Counted from the first letter of the stretch, positions 35,932-44,399 are shown. The stretch: 64,000 nucleotides of DNA from Flavobacterium micromati (GCF_900129585.1 NZ_FQWF01000002.1:1-64000); one strand, 5' to 3'. Numbers and translations are program-made. Notes: a model not told the origin generated them from the letters alone.

Positions 35932-35958
35932 AAAACCTGCCTCGCGCAGGTTTTATTG
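35932..35958 (+). terminator. terminator behind the rhodanese pair
   Basis: AAAACCTGC-CTCGC-GCAGGTTTT is followed by a short T-rich tail, 94 bp after the last stop. Confidence 0.65.
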
Positions 35959-36035
35959 TATGTAAAAAGTACTAAAATAAAAGGCTTTGAAGCCACGATA
36001 GCCATTTCAGTGTTGTTTAATTAATAAAAAAAGTA

Positions 36036-36066
36036 TTGCCTTAACCCTAAATAAAATTTACATTTG
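36036..36066 (+). promoter_or_regulatory. promoter of tkt
   Basis: TTG (36036-36038) and TACATTTG (36059-36066) are spaced 20 bp apart, matching the Flavobacterial consensus; the -7 box is 25 bp before the start codon. Confidence 0.65.
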
Positions 36067-36091
36067 CAGCACTTTAACACTTACACAAAAA

Positions 36092-38002
36092 ATGAAGCCT
36101 AACACACAACAATTAAACGATTTAACGATCCAAGTTAGAAGAGACATTCTTCGAATGGTACATGCTGTAAACTCAGGTCATCCTGGAGGATCTTTAGGAT
36201 GTACTGAATTTCTCGTAGCCTTGTACCAAAACATAATGGATCGCAAAGAAGGTTTTGACATGGACGGAATGGGAGAAGATATTTTCTTTTTATCAAACGG
36301 ACATATTTCACCTGTTTTTTATAGCGTTCTAGCTAGAAGCGGCTATTTTCCAGTAGCAGAATTGGCTACTTTCAGACTAATTAATTCTAGATTGCAAGGG
36401 CACCCAACAACTCATGATGGTTTACCAGGAGTACGAATTGCTTCAGGTTCACTTGGTCAAGGGCTATCAGTAGCTATAGGCGCTGCACAAGCTAAAAAAT
36501 TAAATGGTGACAACCATATTGTTTATACGCTTCATGGAGATGGTGAATTACAAGAGGGTCAAAACTGGGAAGCTATTATGTATGCTTCTGCAAAAAAAGT
36601 GGACAATCTTGTAGCTACAATTGATTTAAATGGAAAACAAATTGATGGTACTACTGATGAAGTTTTGGCTATGGGAAGCATCAAAGCTAAGTTTGAAGCA
36701 TTTGATTGGGATGTTTTAGAAATTGAAAAAGGAAATGATCTGGAAGCAATTATCGCTGGAATGAATGATGCTAAATCAAGAACTGGAAAAGGAAAACCGG
36801 TTTGTGTATTGTTACATACTGAAATGGGTAATGGAGTTGATTTTATGATGTTTAGTCATGCTTGGCACGGTAAGGCACCTAATGATACACAACTAGAAAT
36901 AGCGCTTGGTCAAAATTATAATGTTGGCGGTAATTTAGATTACAGCCCCCTAACCCCCAACGGGGGAACTCCAGTTGAGTCTCATAAAATAGAAAAAAAT
37001 AGTATTGTAACAACAAATAAAATACCTCATTTAGTAATTCCCCCTTCGGGGGTTAGGGGGCTTAATACAGGAAGTAAAGATACGCGCTCAGGTTTTGGGG
37101 CGGGAATGACCGAGTTAGGTCAAAAAAATGAAAATGTTGTAGCACTTTGTGCAGACTTAATAGGTTCCTTAAAATTTGATGATTTTAAGAAAAACCATCC
37201 AGAACGTTTTTTCCAAATAGGTATTGCAGAAGCAAACATGATTGGAATCGCTGCAGGATTAACAATAGGTGGGAAAATTCCTTTTACAGGAACTTTTGCT
37301 AATTTTTCTACAGGAAGAGTTTACGACCAAATTCGTCAGTCTGTTGCTTATTCTGAGAAGAATGTCAAAATTTGTGCTTCACATGCAGGATTAACTTTAG
37401 GAGAAGATGGTGCAACACACCAAATCCTTGAAGACATTGGTTTGATGAAAATGTTACCTGGAATGACTGTGATCAATACTTGTGATTACAATCAAACTAA
37501 AGCAGCAACTTTAGCAATTGCTGATCATCATGGTCCTGTTTACTTGCGTTTTGGTCGTCCCGTGGTTCCTAATTTTATGCCAGCTGATCAGCCATTTGAA
37601 ATTGGGAAAGCAATTGTTTTAACAGAAGGTTCTGATGTGACTATTGTTGCTACAGGTCACTTAGTTTGGGAAGCTCTTATTGCAGCCGAAGCATTAGAGG
37701 CTCAAGGAATTTCTGCTGAAGTTATCAATATTCACACGATTAAACCATTAGATGAAGAAGCAATTCTACAATCATTGGCTAAAACTAAATGTATTGTAAC
37801 TGCTGAAGAGCATAATATATTGGGAGGTCTTGGCGAAAGCATATCTAGAGTTCTCGCATTAAATAGCCCATTACCGCAGGAATTTGTCGCTGTGAATGAC
37901 AGTTTTGGAGAATCAGGAACACCAGAGCAATTAATGGATAAATACAAACTAAACAATCAAGCAATTGTTGCAGCTGTAGAAAGAGTGATGAAAAGAAAAT
38001 AA
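36092..38002 (+). CDS. tkt: transketolase, N- and C-terminal halves fused through a repeat-derived linker
   Basis: A 636-residue thiamine-diphosphate enzyme of the pentose phosphate pathway. Residues 1-284 are the ThDP-binding half (AVNSGHPGGSLG, GDGELQEGQNWEA). Residues about 326-636 are the pyrimidine-binding and C-terminal domains (TGSKDTRSGFGAGMTELGQ, then AEANMIGIAAGL, GATHQ, HPIK-like VINIHTIKPL). In most Flavobacteria these halves are, to my knowledge, two adjacent genes of about 281 and 317 residues. The 40-residue linker (285-324: SPLTPNGG...IPPSGVRGLN) is encoded by a GC-rich inverted repeat element, so the fusion looks secondary. Confidence 0.93.
   Translation: MKPNTQQLNDLTIQVRRDILRMVHAVNSGHPGGSLGCTEFLVALYQNIMDRKEGFDMDGMGEDIFFLSNGHISPVFYSVLARSGYFPVAELATFRLINSRLQGHPTTHDGLPGVRIASGSLGQGLSVAIGAAQAKKLNGDNHIVYTLHGDGELQEGQNWEAIMYASAKKVDNLVATIDLNGKQIDGTTDEVLAMGSIKAKFEAFDWDVLEIEKGNDLEAIIAGMNDAKSRTGKGKPVCVLLHTEMGNGVDFMMFSHAWHGKAPNDTQLEIALGQNYNVGGNLDYSPLTPNGGTPVESHKIEKNSIVTTNKIPHLVIPPSGVRGLNTGSKDTRSGFGAGMTELGQKNENVVALCADLIGSLKFDDFKKNHPERFFQIGIAEANMIGIAAGLTIGGKIPFTGTFANFSTGRVYDQIRQSVAYSEKNVKICASHAGLTLGEDGATHQILEDIGLMKMLPGMTVINTCDYNQTKAATLAIADHHGPVYLRFGRPVVPNFMPADQPFEIGKAIVLTEGSDVTIVATGHLVWEALIAAEALEAQGISAEVINIHTIKPLDEEAILQSLAKTKCIVTAEEHNILGGLGESISRVLALNSPLPQEFVAVNDSFGESGTPEQLMDKYKLNNQAIVAAVERVMKRK
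36944..37063. repeat. GC-rich inverted repeat element inside tkt
   Basis: Left arm AGCCCCCTAACCCCC, then AACGGGGG (from 36944), and right arm TTCCCCCTTCGGGGGTTAGG, then GGGCT (to about 37062). The outer 15 bases of the arms are exact reverse complements. About 70 bp separate the arms. The whole element is read in frame by the transketolase gene. Confidence 0.9.
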
Positions 38003-38021
38003 TCTTTCATTTGATACCAAA

Positions 38022-38060
38022 AAAAAACCAGTTCGCTTTATCAACGAACTGGTTTTTTTG
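38022..38060. terminator. bidirectional terminator between tkt and the FKBP gene
   Basis: AAACCAGTTCG pairs with CGAACTGGTTT, with A's before and T's after. Confidence 0.85.
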
Positions 38061-38072
38061 TTTTATTCTATT

Positions 38073-39092
38073 TTAATTACACTTCACTAAATGTCGTTTT
38101 TTTCTACTAGGATCAGTTGTATTTCCGTCACAACTAGGAATTGATTCAAATGGAATTAAAACACCGTTCGCAGCTGTTATTTCTGTGCGGGTACTTACAC
38201 CGTCACCGTCATCGTCAGTATCTATAAAATCAGGAAATCCATCTCCATCTGTATCATCAGGATTAACAACACCTGCATTTAACTCTTCTTTAAGCCACAT
38301 ATAACCATCGCCATCAATATCTTCATGATAGGACAGAATTCCATCGGGTGAAGGAGCAGATGTAACTATATTGATTTCATGATCTAAACGCAAAGTAGCT
38401 AACAATTTAAAACTAAAAATTAAAGGAACGTAACCCGGAATACTGCCCTTACCAGTTGCATAGTACGCTAATCCAGATGGAATAAACATGGCTCCTGCTC
38501 CAAAATTAATATTAGAAACTGTACCATCAGGATTAGAGCTTGCAGTTCCTGTTTTAAACTGAGGAAAAATCTCTTTCCATCCTCTGACCGAATTAATTAA
38601 ATTTATGCGTTGCACCTCAAAAATCCATTCTATAAATTTAGTTGTTGTAAGTGTCGTTGCGCCTTCAACTTTTGCGCTTTGTAAATAATCACCTCTATAC
38701 GTTGTGGAAACTTGATCTACGTTAGACGGAGATGTACCCGTTCCTTCTCTCAAAACTAAATAATACAAGGTATAATTAATTTCATGCAGCTTAACCTCTC
38801 TACTAAGCAATTTAGGGAAAGTTGCACTATTTTTATAAGACATAACAGATGGTTGTGTTCCTCCTGCTGGAATCTTAGTAAAAACTATATTTTGATCTTC
38901 AGGATTACCTGGACTATTGGTAACAGTGATATAATAGGTATTCAAATATTGCTCAATATCTTTTATTTCAGTTGCGTACTGCACTGCAAATTCTCTTGCC
39001 GGAACGGGTACAAAAACTTCTTGATCTTTTGTGCAAGAAAATAAAGTGATAGTTGTAATTAATAGAATAAAATAATACTTAAATTTGTTCAT
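38073..39092 (-). CDS. FKBP-type peptidyl-prolyl isomerase-like lipoprotein
   Basis: A 339-residue lipoprotein (TITLFSC lipobox, Cys20). The central part, about residues 100-235, resembles an FKBP-type isomerase fold: YYLVLREGTGTSP, VSTTYRGDYL, GWKEIFPQF, FIPSGLAYYATG and PLIFSFKLLA near the end. The C-terminal part has aspartate-rich calcium-binding stretches (DIDGDGY, DDTDGDGFPDFIDTDDDGDG) of the thrombospondin type 3 kind. It would assist protein folding in the periplasm or at the surface. The ATG at 39092 fits the signal peptide; an ATG 33 bp upstream is less likely. Confidence 0.8.
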   Translation of the reverse strand: MNKFKYYFILLITTITLFSCTKDQEVFVPVPAREFAVQYATEIKDIEQYLNTYYITVTNSPGNPEDQNIVFTKIPAGGTQPSVMSYKNSATFPKLLSREVKLHEINYTLYYLVLREGTGTSPSNVDQVSTTYRGDYLQSAKVEGATTLTTTKFIEWIFEVQRINLINSVRGWKEIFPQFKTGTASSNPDGTVSNINFGAGAMFIPSGLAYYATGKGSIPGYVPLIFSFKLLATLRLDHEINIVTSAPSPDGILSYHEDIDGDGYMWLKEELNAGVVNPDDTDGDGFPDFIDTDDDGDGVSTRTEITAANGVLIPFESIPSCDGNTTDPSRKKRHLVKCN

Positions 39093-39150
39093 TATAGCTG
39101 AATTTTTTAAGTGCGCAAGATACAATATTGATTGATTTTTGTGAACTATT

Positions 39151-39158
39151 TAACTTTG
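39151..39158 (+). promoter_or_regulatory. -7 promoter element for the S4-domain gene
   Basis: TAACTTTG matches TAnnTTTG and lies only 14 bp before the ATG, so the transcript would be almost leaderless. Confidence 0.55.
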
Positions 39159-39172
39159 ATTTTTGAAAATAT

Positions 39173-39571
39173 ATGAGAATTGACAAATATTTATGGTGCG
39201 TGCGCTATTATAAAACTAGAAACATGGTTACTGAGGCTTGTAAAAAAAACCACGTAACAGTTAATGGTCTTGTGGCCAAGCCTTCTAAGGAAGTTTTTGC
39301 TACGGATAAAATTACGTTTAGAAAGGATCAAATCACTCAGATTATAACCGTTCTAGATATTCCTGAAAATCGTGTGGGCGCAAAGCTGGTAGATATTTAT
39401 AGAAGAAATGATACATCTGCAGAAGCTTATCAGCACTTAGAACTTTTGAAATTATCGAAAGAGCATTATCGAAAAAACGGAACAGGAAGACCTACTAAAA
39501 AAGATAGAAGAGACATTGATGAATTTATCCCGTCCTCAAACCTCAATGAAGGAGAGGAAGCTGAGTCTTAA
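39173..39571 (+). CDS. S4-domain RNA-binding protein, Hsp15-like
   Basis: A 132-residue protein with an N-terminal S4 RNA-binding domain (MRIDKYLWCVRYYKTRNMVT, then VTVNGLVAKPSKEV, about residues 1-55) and a basic, polar C-terminal tail (RKNGTGRPTKKDRRDIDEF). It matches the Hsp15 (HslR) type, which in E. coli binds stalled 50S subunits that carry nascent chains. The acidic end (NEGEEAES) is unusual next to the basic tail. It lies upstream of the phosphoribosyltransferase on the same strand. Confidence 0.88.
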   Translation: MRIDKYLWCVRYYKTRNMVTEACKKNHVTVNGLVAKPSKEVFATDKITFRKDQITQIITVLDIPENRVGAKLVDIYRRNDTSAEAYQHLELLKLSKEHYRKNGTGRPTKKDRRDIDEFIPSSNLNEGEEAES

Positions 39572-39681
39572 AATATGAATTTCAAAATATGGTAGTAGGG
39601 TTGCTTTAATTTTTAAGCGTATCAAAACTCTAATTTCCAAAATACTTTCAACAAAGCTTTAAAAAATAAAATGCAACAATA

Positions 39682-40182
39682 ATGAGCAAGAAAATTATAT
39701 TGACCCATCAAGAAATAGAACACAAAATAAAAAGAATTGCCTATCAAATCTACGAAACATTTGTTGATGAAGAAGAAATAGTCATTGCTGGAATCGAAGT
39801 TAATGGATATGTGTTTGCTGAAAAATTAGCAGCAGCATTAGAATTAATTTCCCCGATAAAAGTAACGCTATGCAAAGTACAGATTAACAAGCAAGACCCA
39901 CAGTTGCCTATTCAAACTTCTATTACAAAAGAGCAATACTCAAACAAAGGCTTAATATTAGTAGATGATGTATTAAATTCGGGCACTACGTTGATTTACG
40001 CGGTTAGGCATTTCATTGATGTTCCTTTGAAAAAATTTAAGACCGCAGTTTTAGTAGACAGAAACCATAAAAAATATCCCGTAAAAGCTGATTTCAAAGG
40101 AATTTCGCTTTCAACCTCTTTATTTGAACATGTTCAAGTGGTTTTTGATGAAGATGATAATAGTTATGCTTATCTAAGCTAA
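39682..40182 (+). CDS. phosphoribosyltransferase-domain protein
   Basis: A 166-residue protein with the type I phosphoribosyltransferase fold. The PRPP-binding loop LILVDDVLNSGTTLIYA is at about residues 92-108. Overall layout resembles PyrR and related uracil or hypoxanthine phosphoribosyltransferases, but the exact base cannot be assigned. Its last 9 bp overlap the end of the convergent aroK gene. Confidence 0.85.
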   Translation: MSKKIILTHQEIEHKIKRIAYQIYETFVDEEEIVIAGIEVNGYVFAEKLAAALELISPIKVTLCKVQINKQDPQLPIQTSITKEQYSNKGLILVDDVLNSGTTLIYAVRHFIDVPLKKFKTAVLVDRNHKKYPVKADFKGISLSTSLFEHVQVVFDEDDNSYAYLS

Positions 40183-40692
40183 AATTGTAATGATATCTTC
40201 AACGACCTCATCGATAGTCTTATCATCAACCACCACTTTATATTGCGCTTGATTATAATAAAAACTTCTTTCAAAAAGGTGAATGGCAATAAACTCCTTC
40301 ATCTCTGAATCATTTTTATCTGCAATAAGTGGTCTTTTACTTTTATTAAGCGACAATCTATTGAATAAGGTGTCGATAGATGCTTTTAAATATATTGCGA
40401 CAACACCTTTCTCTTTTAATAATTCGTGATTATTAGCGTAACAAGGAGTGCCGCCACCTAATCCTATAATTAAAGTCTCGGGAGAATTCAATAATTCAAC
40501 AAATAATTGGTGTTCTAATTTTCTAAAATAGATTTCCCCATGCTTTTCAAAAATTGCATTTATAGATAAATTTGCTTTCTCTTCGATCTTTTTATCCAAA
40601 TCGACAAAAGGGATTTCAATACAATTAGACAATTTATTTGCAATTGTCGACTTCCCGCACCCCATATAACCTAACAAAATAATTTTTTTCAT
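40174..40692 (-). CDS. aroK: shikimate kinase
   Basis: A 172-residue cytoplasmic kinase of the shikimate pathway that phosphorylates shikimate at O3. It has the P-loop GYMGCGKST (about residues 8-16), the shikimate-binding FVDLDKKIEE (about 29-38), FRKLEHQLF near 56-64 and GLGGGTPCY (about 77-85). Length is normal for AroK. It overlaps the phosphoribosyltransferase gene tail to tail. Confidence 0.94.
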   Translation of the reverse strand: MKKIILLGYMGCGKSTIANKLSNCIEIPFVDLDKKIEEKANLSINAIFEKHGEIYFRKLEHQLFVELLNSPETLIIGLGGGTPCYANNHELLKEKGVVAIYLKASIDTLFNRLSLNKSKRPLIADKNDSEMKEFIAIHLFERSFYYNQAQYKVVVDDKTIDEVVEDIITILA

Positions 40693-40763
40693 CTTAATAA
40701 AACCTTACAAATTAAGGTGTTGAGAATTTATATTTAAAAAAGACAAATTTATAGCAAAATTGC

Positions 40764-40795
40764 TTGCAAAACTCTAAAAAAAGTCCTTATATTTG
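40764..40795 (+). promoter_or_regulatory. promoter of the tRNA cluster
   Basis: TTG (40764-40766) and TATATTTG (40788-40795) with 21 bp between match the consensus; it lies 24 bp before the first tRNA. Confidence 0.7.
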
Positions 40796-40819
40796 CACCC
40801 GCATTCAAGGAAAGAATAT

Positions 40820-40892
40820 GACTCGATAGCTCAGTTGGTAGAGCACATCACTTTTAATGATGGGGTCCTGGGTTCGAGCCCCAGTCGGGTCA
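40820..40892 (+). tRNA. tRNA-Lys (TTT), copy 1
   Basis: Acceptor arms GACTCGA and TCGGGTC pair fully, with a discriminator A. The anticodon loop is CTTTTAA in the stem CATCA/TGATG, giving anticodon TTT. The T-loop GGTTCGAGCC is canonical. CCA is not encoded. Confidence 0.97.
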
Positions 40893-40931
40893 CAATTTTA
40901 GTGATTAACACATAATTTTCTTGAAAGCATT

Positions 40932-41004
40932 GACTCGATAGCTCAGTTGGTAGAGCACATCACTTTTAATGATGGGGTCCTGGGTTCGAGCCCCAGTCGG
41001 GTCA
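40932..41004 (+). tRNA. tRNA-Lys (TTT), copy 2
   Basis: Identical in sequence to copy 1 and 39 bp downstream, probably a tandem duplication within one transcript. The spacer contains no promoter-like sequence. Confidence 0.97.
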
Positions 41005-41046
41005 CAAGGATAAAGACGTTGCGTTGCAACGTCTTTATTTATTTTA

Positions 41047-41129
41047 GGCCACGTGGAGAAACGGTAGACTTGCCAGCTTGAGGGGCTGGTGCTCGCAAGG
41101 GCGTGTGGGTTCGAATCCCATCGTGGTCA
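41047..41129 (+). tRNA. tRNA-Leu (GAG)
   Basis: An 83-nt class II tRNA. Acceptor GGCCACG pairs with CGTGGTC (one G-T), the anticodon stem CCAGC/GCTGG holds loop TTGAGGG with anticodon GAG, and a long variable arm (TGCTCGCAAGGGCGT) follows. It ends 5 bp before the tandem repeat block. Confidence 0.96.
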
Positions 41130-41134
41130 CGAAT

Positions 41135-41955
41135 AAATAGAAATGCTCTAAAAATAATCAAGCTTGCTTGAAATTATTTTTAGAGCATTTCTATTTTCAA
41201 AACGGAGCTTTGTGGGAAAGACGCAGTCAATCCCAATTGTGTCTCATCCATAAAAATTAATGAGAAAATAATCAAGCTTGCTCGAAATTATTTTTAGAGC
41301 ATTTCTATTCTCAAAGCGGAGCTTTGTGGGAAAGACGCAGTCAATCCCAATTGCGTCTCATCAATAAAAACTAATGAGAAAATAATCAAGCTTGCTTGAA
41401 ATTATTTTTAGAGCATTTCTATTTTCAAAGCGGAGCTTTGTGGTAAAGACGCAGTCAATCCCAATTGTGAGTCATCAATAAAAACTAATGAGAAAATAAT
41501 CAAGCTTGCTTGAAATTATTTTAGATCATTTCTATTTTCAAAGCGGAGCTTTGTGGGAAAGACGCAGTCAATCCCAATTGTGTCTCATCCATAAAAATTA
41601 ATGAGAAAATAATTAAGCTTGCTTGAAATTATTTTTAGAGCATTTCTATTTTCAAAGCGGAGCTTTGTGGGAAAGATGCAGTCAATCCCAATTGTGAGTC
41701 ATCAATAAAAACTAATGAGAAAATAATCAAGCTTGCTTGAAATTATTTTTAGAGCATTTCTATTTTCAAAGCGGAACTTTGTGGGAAAGACGCAGTCAAT
41801 CCCAATTGTGTCTCATCAATAAAAACTAATGAGAAAATAATCAAGCTTGCTTGAAATTATTTTAGATCATTTCTATTTTCAAAGCGGAGCTTTGTGGGAA
41901 AGACGCAGTCAATCCCAATTGTGCGTCATCAATAAAAACTAATGAGAAAATAATT
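41135..41955. repeat. seven 114-bp tandem repeats behind tRNA-Leu
   Basis: The motif TCAAGCTTGCTTGAAATTAT recurs at an interval of 113-114 bp, with AAGCTTG at 41160, 41274, 41388, 41502, 41615, 41729 and 41843. Each unit also has the palindrome CAAAGC-GGA-GCTTTG and a segment AAGACGCAGTCAATCCCAAT. The first unit is preceded by a left arm (41135-41158) that is an exact reverse complement of 41173-41196, a 24-bp stem that could end the tRNA transcript. Units 4 and 7 share a 1-bp deletion variant (TTTTAGATCATTTC), so larger blocks were copied. Confidence 0.92.
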
Positions 41956-42382
41956 AATTAGCGATGATATAAGATTGCACAATCTTTATTTAATACAAAA
42001 CATTTTTAGAAAGAGAATAAATCCGCCTCTATCCTTTTTCAATAAGTAGTCCAATTAAACTGCGTTACATTGTGTTAGCGGAAACAATTATATGCTAGAA
42101 AACGTGTTAACGCATCTAGTAACTTACCCAAAAAATCCTCTTAGTATATCTCACATCCTACTTTTAGCTGGCTTTTTTACTGATATATGCCAAAATCATA
42201 TAAACATAAAGTGTTACTGGTAATTAATTATTTGAAATAATAATTTTTCAAAAAACGAATAATTTTAAATTGTTTGAGCTGTAGAAATCATTAAAACTAT
42301 TTATATGTTTGATAAAAAATATAAATAATATTTATGTTATAAAAAACACAACCTTTGTAATAGATAACTTAAATAAATAAAA
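41956..42382. other. intergenic region upstream of the carbonic anhydrase operon
   Basis: About 430 bp, AT-rich, with no open frame of note and no clear TAnnTTTG box. It must hold the promoter of the carbonic anhydrase operon. Confidence 0.4.
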
Positions 42383-43051
42383 ATGAAAAAAACTAGCACA
42401 TTATTAGTCTTTATTATTGCGCTGCTTTCAACCTTAGCACAAGCGCAAGTTTCTGCAGATTCAGCATTAAAAAGTTTAAAAGAAGGAAATAAACGTTTTG
42501 TTGAAGGAAAAAGTATTAAACCTCACCAAGATTTACAGCGTATTAAGGAGGTGTCCTCGGGTCAAAAACCTTTTGCTATAATTATAGGATGTTCTGACTC
42601 TCGCGTCCCAAACGAAATTATTTTTGATCAAGGTTTGGGCGATCTGTTTATAATAAGAACTGCGGGTCAAGTTTCAACATTTGCCTCTTGGGGTAGCATA
42701 GAATTTGGTAATGCAGTTTTAGGAGCTAACCTTATAGTCGTTATGGGTCATACTAAATGTGGAGCTGTAGCCGCCGCTTGTCAAATACCCGATGTGCCAG
42801 GTCATATTGTTACGCTAATTAATGCTATTAAACCAGCGGCACAACTAGCTAAAACACAAAAGGGTGATGAGGTAGAAAATGCTGTTAAAATAAACGTAGC
42901 CATGCAAGTGCAACAGCTTGAAAATCTGGAGCCAGTTTTAACAAAAGCTGTGATAAGTAAAAATCTTAAAATTGTGGGTGCTGTTTACAATTTAGAAACT
43001 GGAAATGTAGATTTTCTAGATCCTAACTATTTACAAACGCTAAAGAAATAG
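42383..43051 (+). CDS. exported beta-carbonic anhydrase
   Basis: A 222-residue enzyme that interconverts CO2 and bicarbonate. An N-terminal signal peptide (about 1-22, ending AQAQ) sends it to the periplasm, unlike most beta-class enzymes, which are cytoplasmic. Zinc ligands are visible: Cys70, Asp72 and Arg74 in IIGCSDSRVP, and His123 and Cys126 in MGHTKCGAV. Two base pairs separate it from the SbtA gene, so the two are in one operon. The likely job is to turn CO2 into bicarbonate just outside the inner membrane for uptake by SbtA. Confidence 0.9.
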   Translation: MKKTSTLLVFIIALLSTLAQAQVSADSALKSLKEGNKRFVEGKSIKPHQDLQRIKEVSSGQKPFAIIIGCSDSRVPNEIIFDQGLGDLFIIRTAGQVSTFASWGSIEFGNAVLGANLIVVMGHTKCGAVAAACQIPDVPGHIVTLINAIKPAAQLAKTQKGDEVENAVKINVAMQVQQLENLEPVLTKAVISKNLKIVGAVYNLETGNVDFLDPNYLQTLKK

Positions 43052-43052
43052 A

Positions 43053-44024
43053 ATGGATTTATTTTCAGCATTTGGATCTAGTTTAGCATCACCTATGGTG
43101 CTAGCATTTGCACTAGGTATTATCGCAACGCTTTTAAAAAGTGACCTTAAATTCCCAGAGGGAATGTATATGGGATTGACTATATATTTACTATTTGCCA
43201 TTGGAATAAAAGGAGGCGTAAAGTTAACATCAGTAAATATCGTTGATTTTTATAAACCTTGTCTGACAGCTATAGCCATGTGTATTGCTATCCCCATTGT
43301 TTCCTATTTTATTTTAGTAAAGATTGGGAAAATGGATAAGTTAAATGCAGCCGCTATAGCCGCGCATTTTGGATCTGTATCGGCAGTAACTTTTAGTGAA
43401 GGGACTGCGTTCCTCGATTTAATGAAGATTTCGTATGAAGGATATATGCCAGCGATGCTGGCAATCATGGAAATTCCTGCAATTATCATCGCGATTTATA
43501 TTGCAAAAAAAGCACTGCCAAAAACGCAAAGCAACATGGGTAAAGTATTGCATGAGCTTTTTACCAATAAAGGAACCATTTTATTATTGGGAGGGATTTG
43601 CATTGGCTTAATAACAGGAAAGAAAGGGTTTGAACAAGTTGCACCATTATATGATGGATTGTTTAGAGGAATACTTTGTTTATTTTTGTTGGAGGTTGGT
43701 TTGGTTGCTGGACGCCGACTTTACGACTTGAAAAAAGTAGGATTCTTTCTTTTTGCATTCGGTATAATAATGCCGGTAATTCATGCAACAGTGGGAATTT
43801 ATTTAGGATATTGGGCTGGCTTGTCAATGGGAGGATCCACCATATTTGGACTTTTATGCGCTAGTGCAAGTTATATTGCGGCACCTGCGGCAGTGCGAAT
43901 TGCAATACCAGAGGCTAATCCTACCTATTATCTAACAGCAAGTTTAGCCATTACATTTCCTTTTAATGTTACATTTGGACTTCCATTATATTTAACAATT
44001 GCGCAAAACTTGTATGCTTCATGA
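43053..44024 (+). CDS. sbtA: SbtA-family sodium-dependent bicarbonate transporter
   Basis: A 323-residue inner-membrane protein with about ten predicted spans in two halves. Family-typical segments include LKFPEGMYMGLTIYLLFAIG, IAAHFGSVSAVTF (substrate or sodium site in the first half) and ASASYIAAPAAVRIAIPEAN (second half). SbtA of cyanobacteria takes up bicarbonate with sodium. The neighbours, an exported carbonic anhydrase and a PII-like SbtB, match the cyanobacterial regulatory set. The last 4 bp overlap the SbtB start. Confidence 0.88.
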   Translation: MDLFSAFGSSLASPMVLAFALGIIATLLKSDLKFPEGMYMGLTIYLLFAIGIKGGVKLTSVNIVDFYKPCLTAIAMCIAIPIVSYFILVKIGKMDKLNAAAIAAHFGSVSAVTFSEGTAFLDLMKISYEGYMPAMLAIMEIPAIIIAIYIAKKALPKTQSNMGKVLHELFTNKGTILLLGGICIGLITGKKGFEQVAPLYDGLFRGILCLFLLEVGLVAGRRLYDLKKVGFFLFAFGIIMPVIHATVGIYLGYWAGLSMGGSTIFGLLCASASYIAAPAAVRIAIPEANPTYYLTASLAITFPFNVTFGLPLYLTIAQNLYAS

Positions 44025-44326
44025 CACAATTAGTACCTATTAAGATGATAACTATTATAGCGTTAGATTCGCTACAAAATCGCCTTGTAGCGGATTTAAA
44101 AAACTGCGGTATAAAAGGCTACACTATAGTTGAAGTGGAAGGAGAAGGGTTGTACGAACAACACTTCACAGATTGGGAAGGTCGCAATATAAGAATAGAA
44201 ACACTTGCCTCTGATGAAAAGGTTTTAAGTATTATGAAAATTCTCAGCGAGAATTATTTTGAAAAATATGGTGTAATTGCCTTTGTAACTAATGTAGAGG
44301 TTTTTCGAAAAGAGCGTTTCGATTAG
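44021..44326 (+). CDS. sbtB: SbtB-like PII-family regulator
   Basis: A 101-residue PII-like protein, expected to form trimers and bind adenine nucleotides. The region GYTIVEVEGEGLYEQHF holds the T-loop position (about residues 34-50), and VIAFVTNVEVFRKERF near the end is the last strand. The C-terminal CGPxxC redox loop of cyanobacterial SbtB is absent. The start overlaps the end of sbtA (ATGA), so it is coupled to the transporter it would gate. An ATG at residue 9 is an alternative start. Confidence 0.78.
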   Translation: MTQLVPIKMITIIALDSLQNRLVADLKNCGIKGYTIVEVEGEGLYEQHFTDWEGRNIRIETLASDEKVLSIMKILSENYFEKYGVIAFVTNVEVFRKERFD

Positions 44327-44351
44327 AATCATCAAAAATTAATTTCTATTA

Positions 44352-44399
44352 TGTCAATGCAATCAACAGTAAACCGTTGACTGCATTGACTTTTTTTTC
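44352..44399 (+). terminator. terminator of the carbonic anhydrase operon
   Basis: GTCAATGCAATCAAC pairs with GTTGACTGCATTGAC (one G-T or mismatch), followed by TTTTTTTT. Confidence 0.85.

Noticed and set aside
41135..41955. Possible CRISPR array or integron attC array
   Set aside because: The 114-bp units are nearly identical over the full length, so there are no spacers or cassettes, and no integrase is present.
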